Assembly: GCF_019443965.1 (NCBI RefSeq)
Contig: NZ_CP040814.1
Coordinates: forward strand, 496,001-560,000
Reading direction: 5' to 3'
Source of the DNA: Salinibacterium sp. M195
Lineage (GTDB): Bacteria; Actinomycetota; Actinomycetes; Actinomycetales; Microbacteriaceae
Length of the DNA stretch: 64,000 nucleotides
Position 1 is the first letter of the stretch; every line of letters starts with the position of its first letter. The position numbers and the translations under genes are program-made. Below the pieces are notes generated by a model, which saw only the letters and a program-made list of their open reading frames with translations, did not search any database and had not been told where the DNA came from. This document shows positions 26,167 to 35,178 of the stretch, in pieces.

Positions 26167-27258
26167 ATGTCTCGCTTTACCCCTTCCATTTTCGCCCCTC
26201 GGCGCTCCCGCGCCCTCACGGCGGGAGCCGTGCTCGCGGTCTCCGCGATTGCTCTCGCCGGTTGTTCCACGAATGAACCTGCGGAAGATGACGGCACGAT
26301 CGCCGTCGTTGCCTCGACAAGCGTCTACGGCAACCTGGTCGCAACGCTCGGTGGCGACGCGGTCTCCGTGACGAGCCTGGTCGACAACGCTGCTCAAGAT
26401 CCGCACAGTTACGAAGCATCCGCTCGCGACCAGCTCGCGGTATCCGAGGCGGACCTCGTTGTTCTCAACGGCGGTGGGTACGACCCCTTCGCCGAAGCGC
26501 TCTACGAAGCGTCAGGAGCATCCGCGGTTCTGATTCACGCCGTTGATTCTTCTGGCCTGCTCGACGAAGGCGAAGAGCACGACCACGTTACTCATGACGC
26601 CGCTACTGAGGGCCACGAAGAGATTGATCACAGCGACGATGTGACGAGCGACGGCACCGATGACGCCGCCGATGACGCCGCCGATGACCACGCCGAAGAC
26701 GACCACGCCGAAGACGATGGTCACGATCACATCGAGGGTTTCAACGAGCACGTCTGGTACAGCTTTCACGCGATGGAGCACATCGCCGAGCAGATCACTG
26801 CGGAGCTGAGCACGCTGAGCCCAGAAAACAGCGGTACTTTTGACGCTGCTCTCGAGTCATTCTTGAGCGACCTTGACACTCTCGACGGCCAGGCCGAGGA
26901 GCTCTCTGTCGTCGCCGATGGCCGCGGAGCCGCGATTACCGAGCCTGTCGCCGTCTACCTGCTCGAAAACGTCGGGCTGCACAACGACACTCCGGCCGCC
27001 TTCACCGAGGCGATCGAAGAGGGCTCGGATGTTCCTCCGACAGCGCTGCGCGACGTTCTCGCGCTGGTCGAGGACGACCACATCGCGCTCTTGGCTTACA
27101 ACGAGCAGACGGCGAGCCCCGAGACTGAGCGAGTGCGCCAAGCCGCCGAAGAAGCAGGTCTCCCCGTGGTGTCATTTACCGAGACACTGCCCGAGGGGTC
27201 AGACTATGTCGAATGGATGTCGTCAAACCTCGATGCGCTCGCAGTAGCCCTCGGCTAG
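26167..27258 (+). CDS. znuA: zinc ABC transporter substrate-binding protein
   Basis: Binds zinc outside the membrane for the importer. 363 residues with a signal/lipoprotein leader (AVLAVSAIALAGCSTNEP, lipobox Cys), a cluster A-1 helical-backbone fold (VASTSVYGNLVATLGGDAVSVTSLVDNAAQDPHSYEAS with a ligand His), and a long Asp/His-rich loop around residues 135-195 (repeated DDHAED and HDH units) followed by NEHVWYSFHAM. Such loops are typical of zinc-specific members. First gene of znuACB-zur. Confidence 0.92.
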   Translation: MSRFTPSIFAPRRSRALTAGAVLAVSAIALAGCSTNEPAEDDGTIAVVASTSVYGNLVATLGGDAVSVTSLVDNAAQDPHSYEASARDQLAVSEADLVVLNGGGYDPFAEALYEASGASAVLIHAVDSSGLLDEGEEHDHVTHDAATEGHEEIDHSDDVTSDGTDDAADDAADDHAEDDHAEDDGHDHIEGFNEHVWYSFHAMEHIAEQITAELSTLSPENSGTFDAALESFLSDLDTLDGQAEELSVVADGRGAAITEPVAVYLLENVGLHNDTPAAFTEAIEEGSDVPPTALRDVLALVEDDHIALLAYNEQTASPETERVRQAAEEAGLPVVSFTETLPEGSDYVEWMSSNLDALAVALG

Positions 27259-27274
27259 TCAGAGAGTTGACCGA

Positions 27275-28084
27275 GTGACCTTTCCTGCAGCGCCTGCCGT
27301 GCTCAGTATCCGTAATGGGGTGCTGGGCTTCGGCTCGCGCACCCTCTGGTCGGGACTCGACCTCGATGTTGCCCCCGGCGAGTTTGTGGCGGTGCTTGGC
27401 TCGAACGGTTCCGGAAAGTCGAGCCTGCTGAAGGCGATACTGGGGCAGCAGAAACTTGACGCAGGCACGATCACCGTGGCCGGGCATCCGGTGCGCCGCG
27501 GTGATCGCTGCATTGGCTACATTCCGCAGCAGAAGTTGGCGGGCCCGGGAACCCCGTTGCGTGGCCGCGATCTCGTGACTCTTGGCGTGAACGGTCACCG
27601 CTTTGGCGTGCCAACACTCCCCCGCAGCGTCAAGGTGCGCGTCGACGAATTGATTGCTGCCGTCGGCGCCACCGAATACGCGAGCAACCCCATCGGTTCG
27701 CTTTCGGGCGGCGAGCAGCAGCGCTTGCGGGTTGCGCAGTCGTTGGCAGCAGATCCCGTGTTGTTGCTCTGCGACGAACCGTTGCTCAGCCTTGACCTGC
27801 AGCACCAGCGTGGGGTTTCCGAACTCATTGACCGGCGTCGCCGCGAACACAACACGGCAGTCATTTTTGTGACGCACGACGTAAACCCTGTGCTCGGCAT
27901 GGTCGACCGCATCCTGTACTTGGCCGGCGGAAAGTTCACGATCGGCACCCCGGATGAGGTGTTGCGCAGCGAGGTTCTCACCGAGCTGTACGGCACCCCG
28001 GTCGAGGTTGTGCGGGTGGGCGGCCGCGTCATGGTGGCCGGAATTCCGCAGGGCGATCACCACCATGAGGAGGAGATCGCGTGA
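27275..28084 (+). CDS. znuC: zinc ABC transporter ATP-binding protein
   Basis: 269 residues with Walker A GSNGSGKSS, Q-loop YIPQQK, signature LSGGEQQRLRVAQ, Walker B LLLCDEPLLSLD and switch VTHDVN. Belongs to the Mn/Zn importer ATPase group by context. GTG start 16 bases after znuA. A His-rich C-terminus (GDHHHEEE) may bind metal. Overlaps znuB by 4 bases. Confidence 0.92.
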   Translation: MTFPAAPAVLSIRNGVLGFGSRTLWSGLDLDVAPGEFVAVLGSNGSGKSSLLKAILGQQKLDAGTITVAGHPVRRGDRCIGYIPQQKLAGPGTPLRGRDLVTLGVNGHRFGVPTLPRSVKVRVDELIAAVGATEYASNPIGSLSGGEQQRLRVAQSLAADPVLLLCDEPLLSLDLQHQRGVSELIDRRRREHNTAVIFVTHDVNPVLGMVDRILYLAGGKFTIGTPDEVLRSEVLTELYGTPVEVVRVGGRVMVAGIPQGDHHHEEEIA

Positions 28085-28992
28085 CCTTCGACGAATTCTG
28101 GAGCCAGCTTGCGGGCTTCGAAGATTACGGCGACCTGTTGAGCCTGGTGAAGTTCTCCCTCATCGCCGCCGCGGTGCTTGGCATCGCTGGCGGCCTTATC
28201 GGTGTCTTTGTCATGCAGCGTGACATGGCTTTTGCCGTGCATGGCATCAGCGAACTCTCCTTTGCGGGAGCGGCCGCAGCGCTATTGTTCGGTGCCAACG
28301 TCGTCGCGGGTTCGATCGCTGGCTCGCTTGTGGCAGCCATTTTGATCGGGATGCTCGGGGCGAAGGCTCGCGATCGAAACTCGATTATTGGTGTGCTCAT
28401 GCCGTTTGGGATGGGTTTGGGCATCCTGTTTCTGGCGCTCTACCCCGGACGCAGCGGAAACAAGTTTGGGCTCCTCACCGGCCAGATCATTTCTGTGGAT
28501 GGCGAGCAACTCGGTTTGTTGATCGTCATTAGCCTCGTGGTGCTTGGCGCCCTGTTCGTGGTGTGGCGTCCGCTCACTTTTGACAGTCTTGATCCTGAGG
28601 TTGCGGCAGCTCGTGGAGTGCCGTCGCGATTACTTTCGCTTGGCTTCATGGTGCTGCTTGGCCTCATGGTCGCGGTTGCCGTGCAGATCATTGGTGCCCT
28701 GTTGGTCATGGCGCTGCTGGTCACGCCGGCTGCTGCCGCAATGCGGGTGTCGTCGTCGCCGCGCATGGTTCCCGTGCTCAGCATGATCTTCGGATTCGTG
28801 GCGGCAACGGGTGGTGTCTTGCTGGCACTGGGCGGCTCGCTGCCGATTAGTCCGTACATCACGACGATTTCGTTCCTGATCTACCTGGTCTGTCGGGTGG
28901 TGGGAGCGCGCCGCGGCCGCAGTCGTCAGCACAGCGTGAGCCGAGCATCCGGAGTGCAATTGGTCACCGCGAGTTCAAGGGGCAAAAGTTAG
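28081..28992 (+). CDS. znuB: zinc ABC transporter permease
   Basis: 303-residue ABC-3 family membrane protein with about eight helices. The family motif FVMQRDMAFAVHGISELSFAGAAAALLFG is present near residues 44-72, as is AVAVQIIGALLVMALLVTPAAAAMRVSSSPRMV later. GTG start inside the znuC stop (GTGA). The zur gene begins two bases after its stop. Confidence 0.92.
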   Translation: MTFDEFWSQLAGFEDYGDLLSLVKFSLIAAAVLGIAGGLIGVFVMQRDMAFAVHGISELSFAGAAAALLFGANVVAGSIAGSLVAAILIGMLGAKARDRNSIIGVLMPFGMGLGILFLALYPGRSGNKFGLLTGQIISVDGEQLGLLIVISLVVLGALFVVWRPLTFDSLDPEVAAARGVPSRLLSLGFMVLLGLMVAVAVQIIGALLVMALLVTPAAAAMRVSSSPRMVPVLSMIFGFVAATGGVLLALGGSLPISPYITTISFLIYLVCRVVGARRGRSRQHSVSRASGVQLVTASSRGKS

Positions 28993-28993
28993 A

Positions 28994-29386
28994 ATGGCAA
29001 CCATGAAGCGCAATACGTGGCAGCGGGAAGCTGTGCGGGATGCTCTGACCGAGTCAGAGGGATTTGTGAGCGCTCAGGCGCTGCACGGTGCGTTGCGCGA
29101 TGCCGGTAGCTCAATCGGTCTGGCCACCGTCTATCGTGCCTTGGCAGATCTGGCCGGAGCTGGCGATGCTGACTCGCTGCAGCAAGACGGCGAAAGCCTT
29201 TTTCGGGCCTGCACGCCCGATTCGCACCATCATCATCTGATTTGCCGTGAGTGCGGAACAACCGTCGAAATCAAGGCGGATGCCGTAGAACAGTGGGCCA
29301 AAAACGTGGCGGCCGAGCATGGTTTCACCCAGCCGCATCACATCGTCGATGTCTTCGGCTTGTGCCCGGCGTGCTCTAGCACGTAA
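28994..29386 (+). CDS. zur: Fur-family zinc regulator
   Basis: Zinc-sensing repressor of zinc uptake. 130 residues: N-terminal winged helix (TWQREAVRDALTESEGFVSAQALHGALRDAGSSIGLATVYRALADL) and a C-terminal metal-binding/dimer domain with SHHHHLICRECGTTVEI and FGLCPACSS, giving two CxxC structural zinc sites, and HHHH residues. The genetic link to znuACB makes Zur much more likely than Fur. Probably autoregulated through the operator before znuA. Confidence 0.92.
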   Translation: MATMKRNTWQREAVRDALTESEGFVSAQALHGALRDAGSSIGLATVYRALADLAGAGDADSLQQDGESLFRACTPDSHHHHLICRECGTTVEIKADAVEQWAKNVAAEHGFTQPHHIVDVFGLCPACSST

Positions 29387-29401
29387 CATATACCGTTGAT
29401 C

Positions 29402-29419
29402 GAGTGGTTTCTTCCACTC
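29402..29419 (+). terminator. small stem-loop after zur
   Basis: GAGTGG (29402-29407) pairs with CCACTC (29414-29419) around TTTCTT, 15 bases after the zur stop. Short and without a T-tract; possible terminator separating zur from the ribosomal protein genes. Confidence 0.35.
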
Positions 29420-29555
29420 TCGCACGCACATCCCACCCTGATTGATGCGGTGCTTTCTTGTGAAAGTACAGCGTTGAGAAGAACGCAGTGTGTGTGCCGA
29501 CAAGTGATCTTGGGTAAGGCTTAGTCCTTACGGTAACTAGAACAGGAGTATGACC

Positions 29556-29792
29556 ATGGCAGCAACCTGCCAAGTGACCGGCGCCATTCCCGGCTTCGGA
29601 CACGCAATCTCGCACTCGCACCGTCGCACGAAGCGTCGTTTCGACCCGAATATCCAGAAGAAGACGTACTACGTACCGTCGCTTCGCCGCAAGGTAACCC
29701 TTCAGTTGTCCGCAAAGGGCATCAAGGTAATTGACGCTCGTGGCATCGAATCCGTTGTCAAGGACCTCCTTGCACGTGGGGAGAAAATCTAA
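29556..29792 (+). CDS. rpmB: 50S ribosomal protein L28, cysteine-poor form
   Basis: 78 residues from the second ATG (29556), which has AGGAG at a proper seven-base distance; the first ATG at 29550 is too close to it. The sequence [31 protein letters not shown] and VSAKG-like [19 protein letters not shown] is L28. Only one cysteine is present and the zinc CxxC pairs are missing, so this is the C-minus (zinc-independent) type. First gene of rpmB-rpmG-rpsN. Confidence 0.94.
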   Translation: MAATCQVTGAIPGFGHAISHSHRRTKRRFDPNIQKKTYYVPSLRRKVTLQLSAKGIKVIDARGIESVVKDLLARGEKI

Positions 29793-29959
29793 TGGCTAAG
29801 GCACAGGACGTACGTCCGATCATCAAGCTTCGTTCAACTGCTGGAACGGGCTACACCTACGTGACGCGCAAGAACCGTCGCAACAACCCCGACCGCCTCG
29901 TGCTGAAGAAGTACGACCCAGTGGTTCGCAAGCACGTTGAATTCCGCGAGGAGCGCTAA
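29792..29959 (+). CDS. rpmG: 50S ribosomal protein L33, cysteine-free form
   Basis: 55 residues: [20 protein letters not shown], then [23 protein letters not shown]. No cysteine, so it is the zinc-independent C-minus form. Its ATG overlaps the rpmB stop by one base (TAATG), showing translational coupling. rpsN starts two bases after its stop. Confidence 0.94.
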   Translation: MAKAQDVRPIIKLRSTAGTGYTYVTRKNRRNNPDRLVLKKYDPVVRKHVEFREER

Positions 29960-29961
29960 AT

Positions 29962-30267
29962 ATGGCTAAGAAGAGCAAGATTGCAAAGAACGAACAGCGC
30001 AAGGTCATCGTTGCGCGTTACGCCACACGTCGTCTCGAGCTGAAGAAGGCTCTCGTCGACCCAGCAGGAACTGACGAGTCACGCGAGGCTGCACGCCTCG
30101 GACTTCAGAAGCTTCCCCGCGATGCTTCGCCGATCCGCGTACGCGGTCGCGATGCCATTGATGGACGTCCCCGTGGATACCTCAGCCAGTTTGGTGTTTC
30201 CCGTGTTCGCTTCCGTGAAATGGCTCACCGGGGCGAGTTGCCCGGAATTACCAAGTCAAGCTGGTAG
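29962..30267 (+). CDS. rpsN: 30S ribosomal protein S14, long cysteine-free form
   Basis: 101 residues of the long S14 type: [21 protein letters not shown], then [51 protein letters not shown]. It lacks the CxxC pairs of the short zinc-binding S14. Third gene of the cluster; whether a zinc-binding S14 exists elsewhere cannot be seen here. Confidence 0.95.
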   Translation: MAKKSKIAKNEQRKVIVARYATRRLELKKALVDPAGTDESREAARLGLQKLPRDASPIRVRGRDAIDGRPRGYLSQFGVSRVRFREMAHRGELPGITKSSW

Positions 30268-30277
30268 ATTCCAAGCG

Positions 30278-30305
30278 GTTCCGACGTTTTCTAACGTTTC
30301 GGAAC
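30278..30305 (+). terminator. stem-loop after rpsN
   Basis: GTTCCGACGTT (30278-30288) pairs with AACGT-TTCGGAAC (30293-30305) with a two-base bulge. Lies 10 bases past the rpsN stop and ahead of the HU gene. Confidence 0.55.
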
Positions 30306-30338
30306 AACTAACTGCACAACGTCCCGAGGAGGACCACT

Positions 30339-30629
30339 ATGGCTGACAAGTCGCTAAACCGTACTGAATTCGTAGCGGCGGTTGCCGCACAGTCTGGCCA
30401 GAGCCAGGCTGCCGTATCCGGCGTCGTTGACGCTTTCTTCGCAGTGCTGTCCGAATCGGTCGGCAACGGAGTTAAGGTTTCGATCCCAGGTTGGATGGCT
30501 GCAGAGCAGACATTCCGCGAGGCTCGTACCGGCCGCAACCCGCAGACGGGTGAAGCAATCCAGATCAAGGCCAGCAACGGCGTAAAGCTCAGCGCAGGCA
30601 GCAAGCTCAAGGCAGCAGCCAAGGGCTAA
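30339..30629 (+). CDS. HU family DNA-binding protein
   Basis: Small histone-like dimer that bends and compacts DNA. 96 residues with NRTEFVAAVAAQSGQSQAAVSGVVDAFFAVLSESVGNGVKVSIPGWMAAEQTFREARTGRNPQTGE, the HU fold including the RTGRNPQTGE arm. The usual GFG is replaced by GWM. It lacks the long Lys-rich C-terminal tail of mycobacterial/streptomycete HupB/HupS. GAGGAGG precedes the ATG. Own terminator follows. Confidence 0.93.
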   Translation: MADKSLNRTEFVAAVAAQSGQSQAAVSGVVDAFFAVLSESVGNGVKVSIPGWMAAEQTFREARTGRNPQTGEAIQIKASNGVKLSAGSKLKAAAKG

Positions 30630-30640
30630 GTAGCAACTCT

Positions 30641-30676
30641 AAAAAGGGCGACATCCTTCGGGATGTCGCCCTTTTT
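30641..30676 (+). terminator. strong intrinsic terminator after the HU gene
   Basis: AAAAAGGGCGACATCC (30641-30656), tetraloop TTCG, GGATGTCGCCCTTTTT (30661-30676): a 16-base-pair perfect stem with a UUCG loop and flanking A/T tracts, active in either direction. Confidence 0.95.
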
Positions 30677-30753
30677 GTATCCCGGCGCCAACGGCAGGCC
30701 TCAGCCGGTGCCAGCCGGGCACACTCCCGGATAACCGCGAGTACTCTTGAGTA

Positions 30754-32718
30754 GTGCTTCGATTTAGCCGGATAGCCGGACCCGCCATGCTGCTGGCTGT
30801 TGCTTTTGTTGTTGTTGTCGCGGGGCTTCAGTTCGGCGGCGGCGCACAGGCCCCAATTCTGCTCGATCCGGGTGCGGTGGTTCGGTGGGGGCTTCCGATC
30901 TCGAAACTGTTCGTCAACCTCGGGCTTGCCGCCACCATTGGTGGTCTCATGATCGCGATTTTTGCGATGAGCCCCAAGCGTGACGAGTTCAACCTCACTC
31001 TCGACTTCGCCGCTGCCGGCGCTGCTGTGTGGGCCGTGGCCTCCGCTTTTACCGGGTTTTTCACCTTTTTGGCCGTGCGCAACCAGCCGATCGACTTTTC
31101 TAGCGCCTTTGGTGACGTTCTCGCGAGTTTTCTGACCGTTACCGAGCTAGGGCAAGCCTGGCTTGCCACCGTGCTGATAGCGGCCATCGTGACGGTGCTC
31201 TGTTTTGCCGTGCGCAACATGAGTGGCCTTGTTTTCGTGCTCGTGCTCTCCGTTGCCGGGCTTATCCCGATGGCGCTGCAAGGACATAGCGGTGGCACCG
31301 CCGACCACGACGCGGCGACCAGCGCCATCTTCTTGCACCTCGTGTTCGCGGCGCTGTGGCTCGGAGGGCTTCTCGCGATCGCGATCGCTCGCTCGACCCT
31401 CACCAAGGAACGACTCACTCTTGTATTGCGCCGTTACTCCTCGATAGCGCTCGTGAGTTTCATCGTCGTAGCCGCCTCCGGTTATGTCAGTGCCGAGATC
31501 AGGGTCGAGAATCTGAGCAACCTGCTCTCCCCCTATGGCCTTCTTGTGCTCGTCAAGGTCTTCGCCCTCATTGTGCTTGGGCTCTTCGGCGCCATCTATC
31601 GCAACTATGCAATTGGTCGCCTCGAGAAGAGTCCCCGCAAGAGCCGCGGCTGGTTCTGGTGGATCGTCTCGGCAGAGCTTGCATTCATGGGCCTCGCCTC
31701 CGGTGCGGCAGCAGCCCTCGCCGCTACTCCAACCCCCGTTCCCGAGATCGTGGCGGCGGACATCCCCGACTCCTCCCCCGCGGCCTATCTCACCGGCTCA
31801 CCACTTCCTCCGCCAGTGTCAGCAAGCAATCTCTTTAGTCTGTGGAGTTTCGACCTCATCTGGGTACTGATCTGTGGCTTCGCGATCTTCTTCTACCTTG
31901 CCGGTGTCTGGCGTTTGCATAAGCGCGGAGACAGCTGGCCTGTCCACCGCACCGTCCTGTGGGTTACTGGAATGCTGCTGCTGTTCTACATCACCAACGG
32001 TGGCGTGAACGTCTACGAGGGCTACCTGTTCTCGATGCACATGCTCGGACACATGACCCTCGGAATGATGATTCCGGTGCTCCTTGTTCCCGGAGCGCCA
32101 ATAACGCTCGTGATGCGCGCGGTCGCCAAACGCACCGATGGCAGCCGCGGGGCCCGTGAGTGGATCCTGCTAATCGTGCACTCCCGCTATATGGCTGTTA
32201 TCGGGCATCCGGTCGTTGCCGCAGCGATCTTTGTGGTCTCGTTGTGGGTCTTCTACTACACGCCGCTGTTCCGCTGGGCATCCACCGACCATGTCGGGCA
32301 TGAGTGGATGATCATCCACTTCCTCGCCTCTGGATACCTGTTCGTGCAAGCGCTCATCGGAGTCGATCCGTCGCCGCACCGGCCTGCGTTCCCCATCCGG
32401 CTCCTGATCCTGCTGGCCACCATGGCATTCCATGCCTTCTTCGGGCTCGGTCTCATGACGGGAACCGGTTTGCTTCTTGCCGATTGGTACGGCGCGATGG
32501 GCTGGGACACCGGCGTGAGCGCGCTTCAAGATCAGCGCATCGGTGGTGGAATCGCGTGGAGTGTTGGCGAAATTCCGACGATCTCGCTCGCGATCGCCGT
32601 TGCCATTATGTGGTCCCGCAGCGACCGCCGCGCGTCGGTACGCTACGACCGCAAAGCCGACCGCGACGGTGATGCCGAACTCGACTCCTACAACGAGATG
32701 CTGGCCGAGCGCCGCTAA
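30754..32718 (+). CDS. fused CopD copper-resistance / CtaG cytochrome oxidase assembly protein
   Basis: 654-residue membrane protein with two parts. The first half (about residues 1-310) is CopD-like, with helices such as LFVNLGLAATIGGLMIAIFAMSP and HLVFAALWLGGLLAIAIAR (conserved His). The second half is caa3_CtaG-like: NGGVNVYEGYLFSMHMLGHMTLGMMIPVLLVPGAPITLVMRA and VAAAIFVVSLWVFYYTPLFRWASTDHVGHEWMIIHFLASGYLF, with several His that could bind copper. Likely imports or delivers copper to cytochrome oxidase. GTG start; its stop overlaps the convergent histidine kinase stop. Confidence 0.88.
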   Translation: MLRFSRIAGPAMLLAVAFVVVVAGLQFGGGAQAPILLDPGAVVRWGLPISKLFVNLGLAATIGGLMIAIFAMSPKRDEFNLTLDFAAAGAAVWAVASAFTGFFTFLAVRNQPIDFSSAFGDVLASFLTVTELGQAWLATVLIAAIVTVLCFAVRNMSGLVFVLVLSVAGLIPMALQGHSGGTADHDAATSAIFLHLVFAALWLGGLLAIAIARSTLTKERLTLVLRRYSSIALVSFIVVAASGYVSAEIRVENLSNLLSPYGLLVLVKVFALIVLGLFGAIYRNYAIGRLEKSPRKSRGWFWWIVSAELAFMGLASGAAAALAATPTPVPEIVAADIPDSSPAAYLTGSPLPPPVSASNLFSLWSFDLIWVLICGFAIFFYLAGVWRLHKRGDSWPVHRTVLWVTGMLLLFYITNGGVNVYEGYLFSMHMLGHMTLGMMIPVLLVPGAPITLVMRAVAKRTDGSRGAREWILLIVHSRYMAVIGHPVVAAAIFVVSLWVFYYTPLFRWASTDHVGHEWMIIHFLASGYLFVQALIGVDPSPHRPAFPIRLLILLATMAFHAFFGLGLMTGTGLLLADWYGAMGWDTGVSALQDQRIGGGIAWSVGEIPTISLAIAVAIMWSRSDRRASVRYDRKADRDGDAELDSYNEMLAERR

Positions 32719-34724
32719 CTAGTCTCGCTCGATACGCCGAGGGGGAACGTGACCGTAAACGTCGTCCCTTCACCCACGGTAGATTCCACTCCGACTATTC
32801 CGTGGTGTTTTGACACGAGCCCCTGAACCAAGGGCAGCCCTAGCCCGGTGCCGGTGATCCCGCGAGCCTCGGCCTCCGGTGCTCGATAGAAACGTTCAAA
32901 AATGTGCTCGACGACGTCGGCTGTCATCCCGAGCCCGGAGTCGGAGACGGTCACTACCGCAGCGCTGTCAGTGGAGCTCACTCCGACCTGAATCGACCCG
33001 CCTGCCGGAGTGAACTTGATCGCGTTGGTCATCAGGTTGGTGAGGATGCGGTCGAGATCGATCGCCGGAACCGCGACAGTGATCTGGTCGGGAGCCGACA
33101 GCGCCACAGCAATCGCGTTGACCTCGGAAAACGGCTCGAGGCTTTGCGCAACTTCTGCAGCCACCTGGGAGAGATTGCTGGTCGAACTCGACTTACTCAG
33201 ATCGCGCGGTCGTCCGAGTTCTAACAAATCCTCGACGAGGTCAGCCAACCGGCGCGCATTGCGCGCAATCGTTGCCACTGACGAGGCTTGAAACTCGTCG
33301 AGCTGCTCTTCTTCTAGCAACTCTACGTAGCCGATGATGCTCGTGATGGGAGTGCGAAGTTCGTGGCTCGCAGACGCCACAAACTCTTCCTTTTGGCGGC
33401 TCAGTTCCGTCAGCCGGGCAGTGGCGGCTTGCTCTTGCTCCAAAGCTAGCTGTTGGGCTTCAGCGGTGCGCATTGCCGCCGAGGTATCAACAAATTGGAT
33501 GCTAAACCGGGTGCCAGCTGACGACGGCAGCTCGGCAACCAACACGTCGACGTCTGAGTGTGCGCTGTCGTTGAGCGGTTGCCAACTGAACTGATCTACT
33601 CTCTGACGCACAGCAGTGTTAACCCTCGCGGCAAGCGCGCCATCCCACAGCGTGATTACTTCGCCGTCGCCATCCGGAATCACGTCACTCTCATTGGCGA
33701 TTACCGCTGACGCCATTTCATTCGATTCCAGTACAACAAATCCATGACGGAATGCCTCGACGATAAGGAGACCCACCCGTGACCCCACGAAGCCGCCGCG
33801 CAGAATTGCTTCTCGGTCAGCGAGCCGAGCATTCACGATCCGGTGCTCGTTCTGGGATGACGCTGCCAACAGCACGAAGGAAGTGACGGCCAACAGAAAG
33901 ATTTGGATCAGGGTCGAGGGGTCGCCACCAACGCCACCTGACTGATCGAATGGCCCGCCGCCTGCTGACGTGAGGAAAGAAATGCTCAAGGCGATTCCGA
34001 CGACCTCGAATAACGCAACCCTCGTGGGGAATCTGAATGCCGCCCAGGCGATCACGGGTAGGGGCAAGAACGAGAGAGGAAGAGAGCGACCCGGGCCAAA
34101 GACATAGAACAACACGGCGACGAGCAGAATGAACTGGATAGTGATTTCGACGATATGCACTTTTGCTAGTTGCTGCGGGGGAATCAGCGCGAACGGCAGG
34201 ATGATGAGAACGGCCGTGGCATGCGCAGCGCTCACTCCGATCCAGGTCGGCACTAGGGAGCCGCCATCGAAGACCACGATGGTGAGCCCGGCAAGAAGAC
34301 CGATCACAATGGCTCCGGCCGCTACCGCGATGCAGAGCCGGTAGGCGGTGGCAAGTTGGTCAAGGGCGGGTCGCGCCCGACCACGCTGAGTAAGGATGGC
34401 GACCACGATCCAGGCTTCGGATGCATTCGCGATGCCGAAGAAGAGCGAGACGACAAGATCGCGACCTCCCACCATATTTGAGATTGCCGTCACGATGACG
34501 ATGCCGAGCACGCCCCAAGCCCGATGCGAGCGGTGAAGTCGAAGGACGAGGAGAGTGCTCACACCAGCGGCGGGCCACCAAGCTGCGACGTGCGAGTCGG
34601 GCGGGGCAAGAGCAACAAACCCCCAGCCCAGCAGAAACACGACGAATAGTGATATCAGGGTGGATAGCGACGAGATCAAAACTTTGTTCTGAACACCCGG
34701 CGTACCTAATTGTGATCCCGACAT
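32715..34724 (-). CDS. membrane sensor histidine kinase with MASE1-like domain
   Basis: 669 residues from ATG 34724 (an in-frame TTG lies 12 bases upstream). The first ~290 residues are a MASE1-like sensor with about eight helices (WGFVALAPPDSHVAAWWPAAGVSTLLVLR is characteristic). A PAS-like linker and coiled segment (LALEQEQAATARLTELSRQKEEFVAS) precede the HisKA H-box ASHELRTPITSI and the HATPase with NLMTNAIKFTP, DSGLGM and GTGLGLPLV. It diverges from a response regulator gene 88 bases away, the likely partner. The ligand is unknown. Confidence 0.88.
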   Translation of the reverse strand: MSGSQLGTPGVQNKVLISSLSTLISLFVVFLLGWGFVALAPPDSHVAAWWPAAGVSTLLVLRLHRSHRAWGVLGIVIVTAISNMVGGRDLVVSLFFGIANASEAWIVVAILTQRGRARPALDQLATAYRLCIAVAAGAIVIGLLAGLTIVVFDGGSLVPTWIGVSAAHATAVLIILPFALIPPQQLAKVHIVEITIQFILLVAVLFYVFGPGRSLPLSFLPLPVIAWAAFRFPTRVALFEVVGIALSISFLTSAGGGPFDQSGGVGGDPSTLIQIFLLAVTSFVLLAASSQNEHRIVNARLADREAILRGGFVGSRVGLLIVEAFRHGFVVLESNEMASAVIANESDVIPDGDGEVITLWDGALAARVNTAVRQRVDQFSWQPLNDSAHSDVDVLVAELPSSAGTRFSIQFVDTSAAMRTAEAQQLALEQEQAATARLTELSRQKEEFVASASHELRTPITSIIGYVELLEEEQLDEFQASSVATIARNARRLADLVEDLLELGRPRDLSKSSSTSNLSQVAAEVAQSLEPFSEVNAIAVALSAPDQITVAVPAIDLDRILTNLMTNAIKFTPAGGSIQVGVSSTDSAAVVTVSDSGLGMTADVVEHIFERFYRAPEAEARGITGTGLGLPLVQGLVSKHHGIVGVESTVGEGTTFTVTFPLGVSSETS

Positions 34725-34812
34725 TGCGGCCCCCAAACTCCGTCTAATGACAGACTAGTGGGGGCGCTTGGGGTACAGCGCTCACGAAGTTAGCCTTTCG
34801 GGAGGCGGAGTC

Positions 34813-35178
34813 ATGGCAGTTGTTTTGATCGTCGAAGACGATGAAGATGTGCGGGCGTTGGTCATGCACCGACTTAAACAAGCAGGTCACGAGGTTCTTG
34901 TCGAGGCTGATGGCGAGGCTGGACTTGGCGCAGCACGAGCATCCGTTCCTGACTTGGTGATTCTCGATTGGATGATGCCTCGTCGCAACGGGCTCGAGGT
35001 GTGTTTTGAGCTCCGGGCAGACCCCCAGTTCGCTAAGACACGAATTTTGATGCTCACGGCTAAGGCTCAAGAGCAGGACATTGAGCGCGCACTAGCAGCG
35101 GGCGCCGACGACTACGTGGTGAAGCCTTTTTCATCTCGTGAACTCCTCGCCAGAGCTGCCGCACTACTGTCGCGATGA
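34813..35178 (+). CDS. single-domain response regulator
   Basis: 121 residues, a receiver domain only: acidic pocket VEDDED, phosphoacceptor Asp52 in LVILDWMMP, Thr in MLTAK and Lys in YVVKPFS. No DNA-binding output domain, so it must signal by protein contact, plausibly with the HEAT-repeat or glycosyltransferase protein encoded next. ATG 34813 follows GGAGGCGGAG; an upstream in-frame start would add 15 residues. Overlaps the next gene by 4 bases (ATGA). Confidence 0.9.
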   Translation: MAVVLIVEDDEDVRALVMHRLKQAGHEVLVEADGEAGLGAARASVPDLVILDWMMPRRNGLEVCFELRADPQFAKTRILMLTAKAQEQDIERALAAGADDYVVKPFSSRELLARAAALLSR

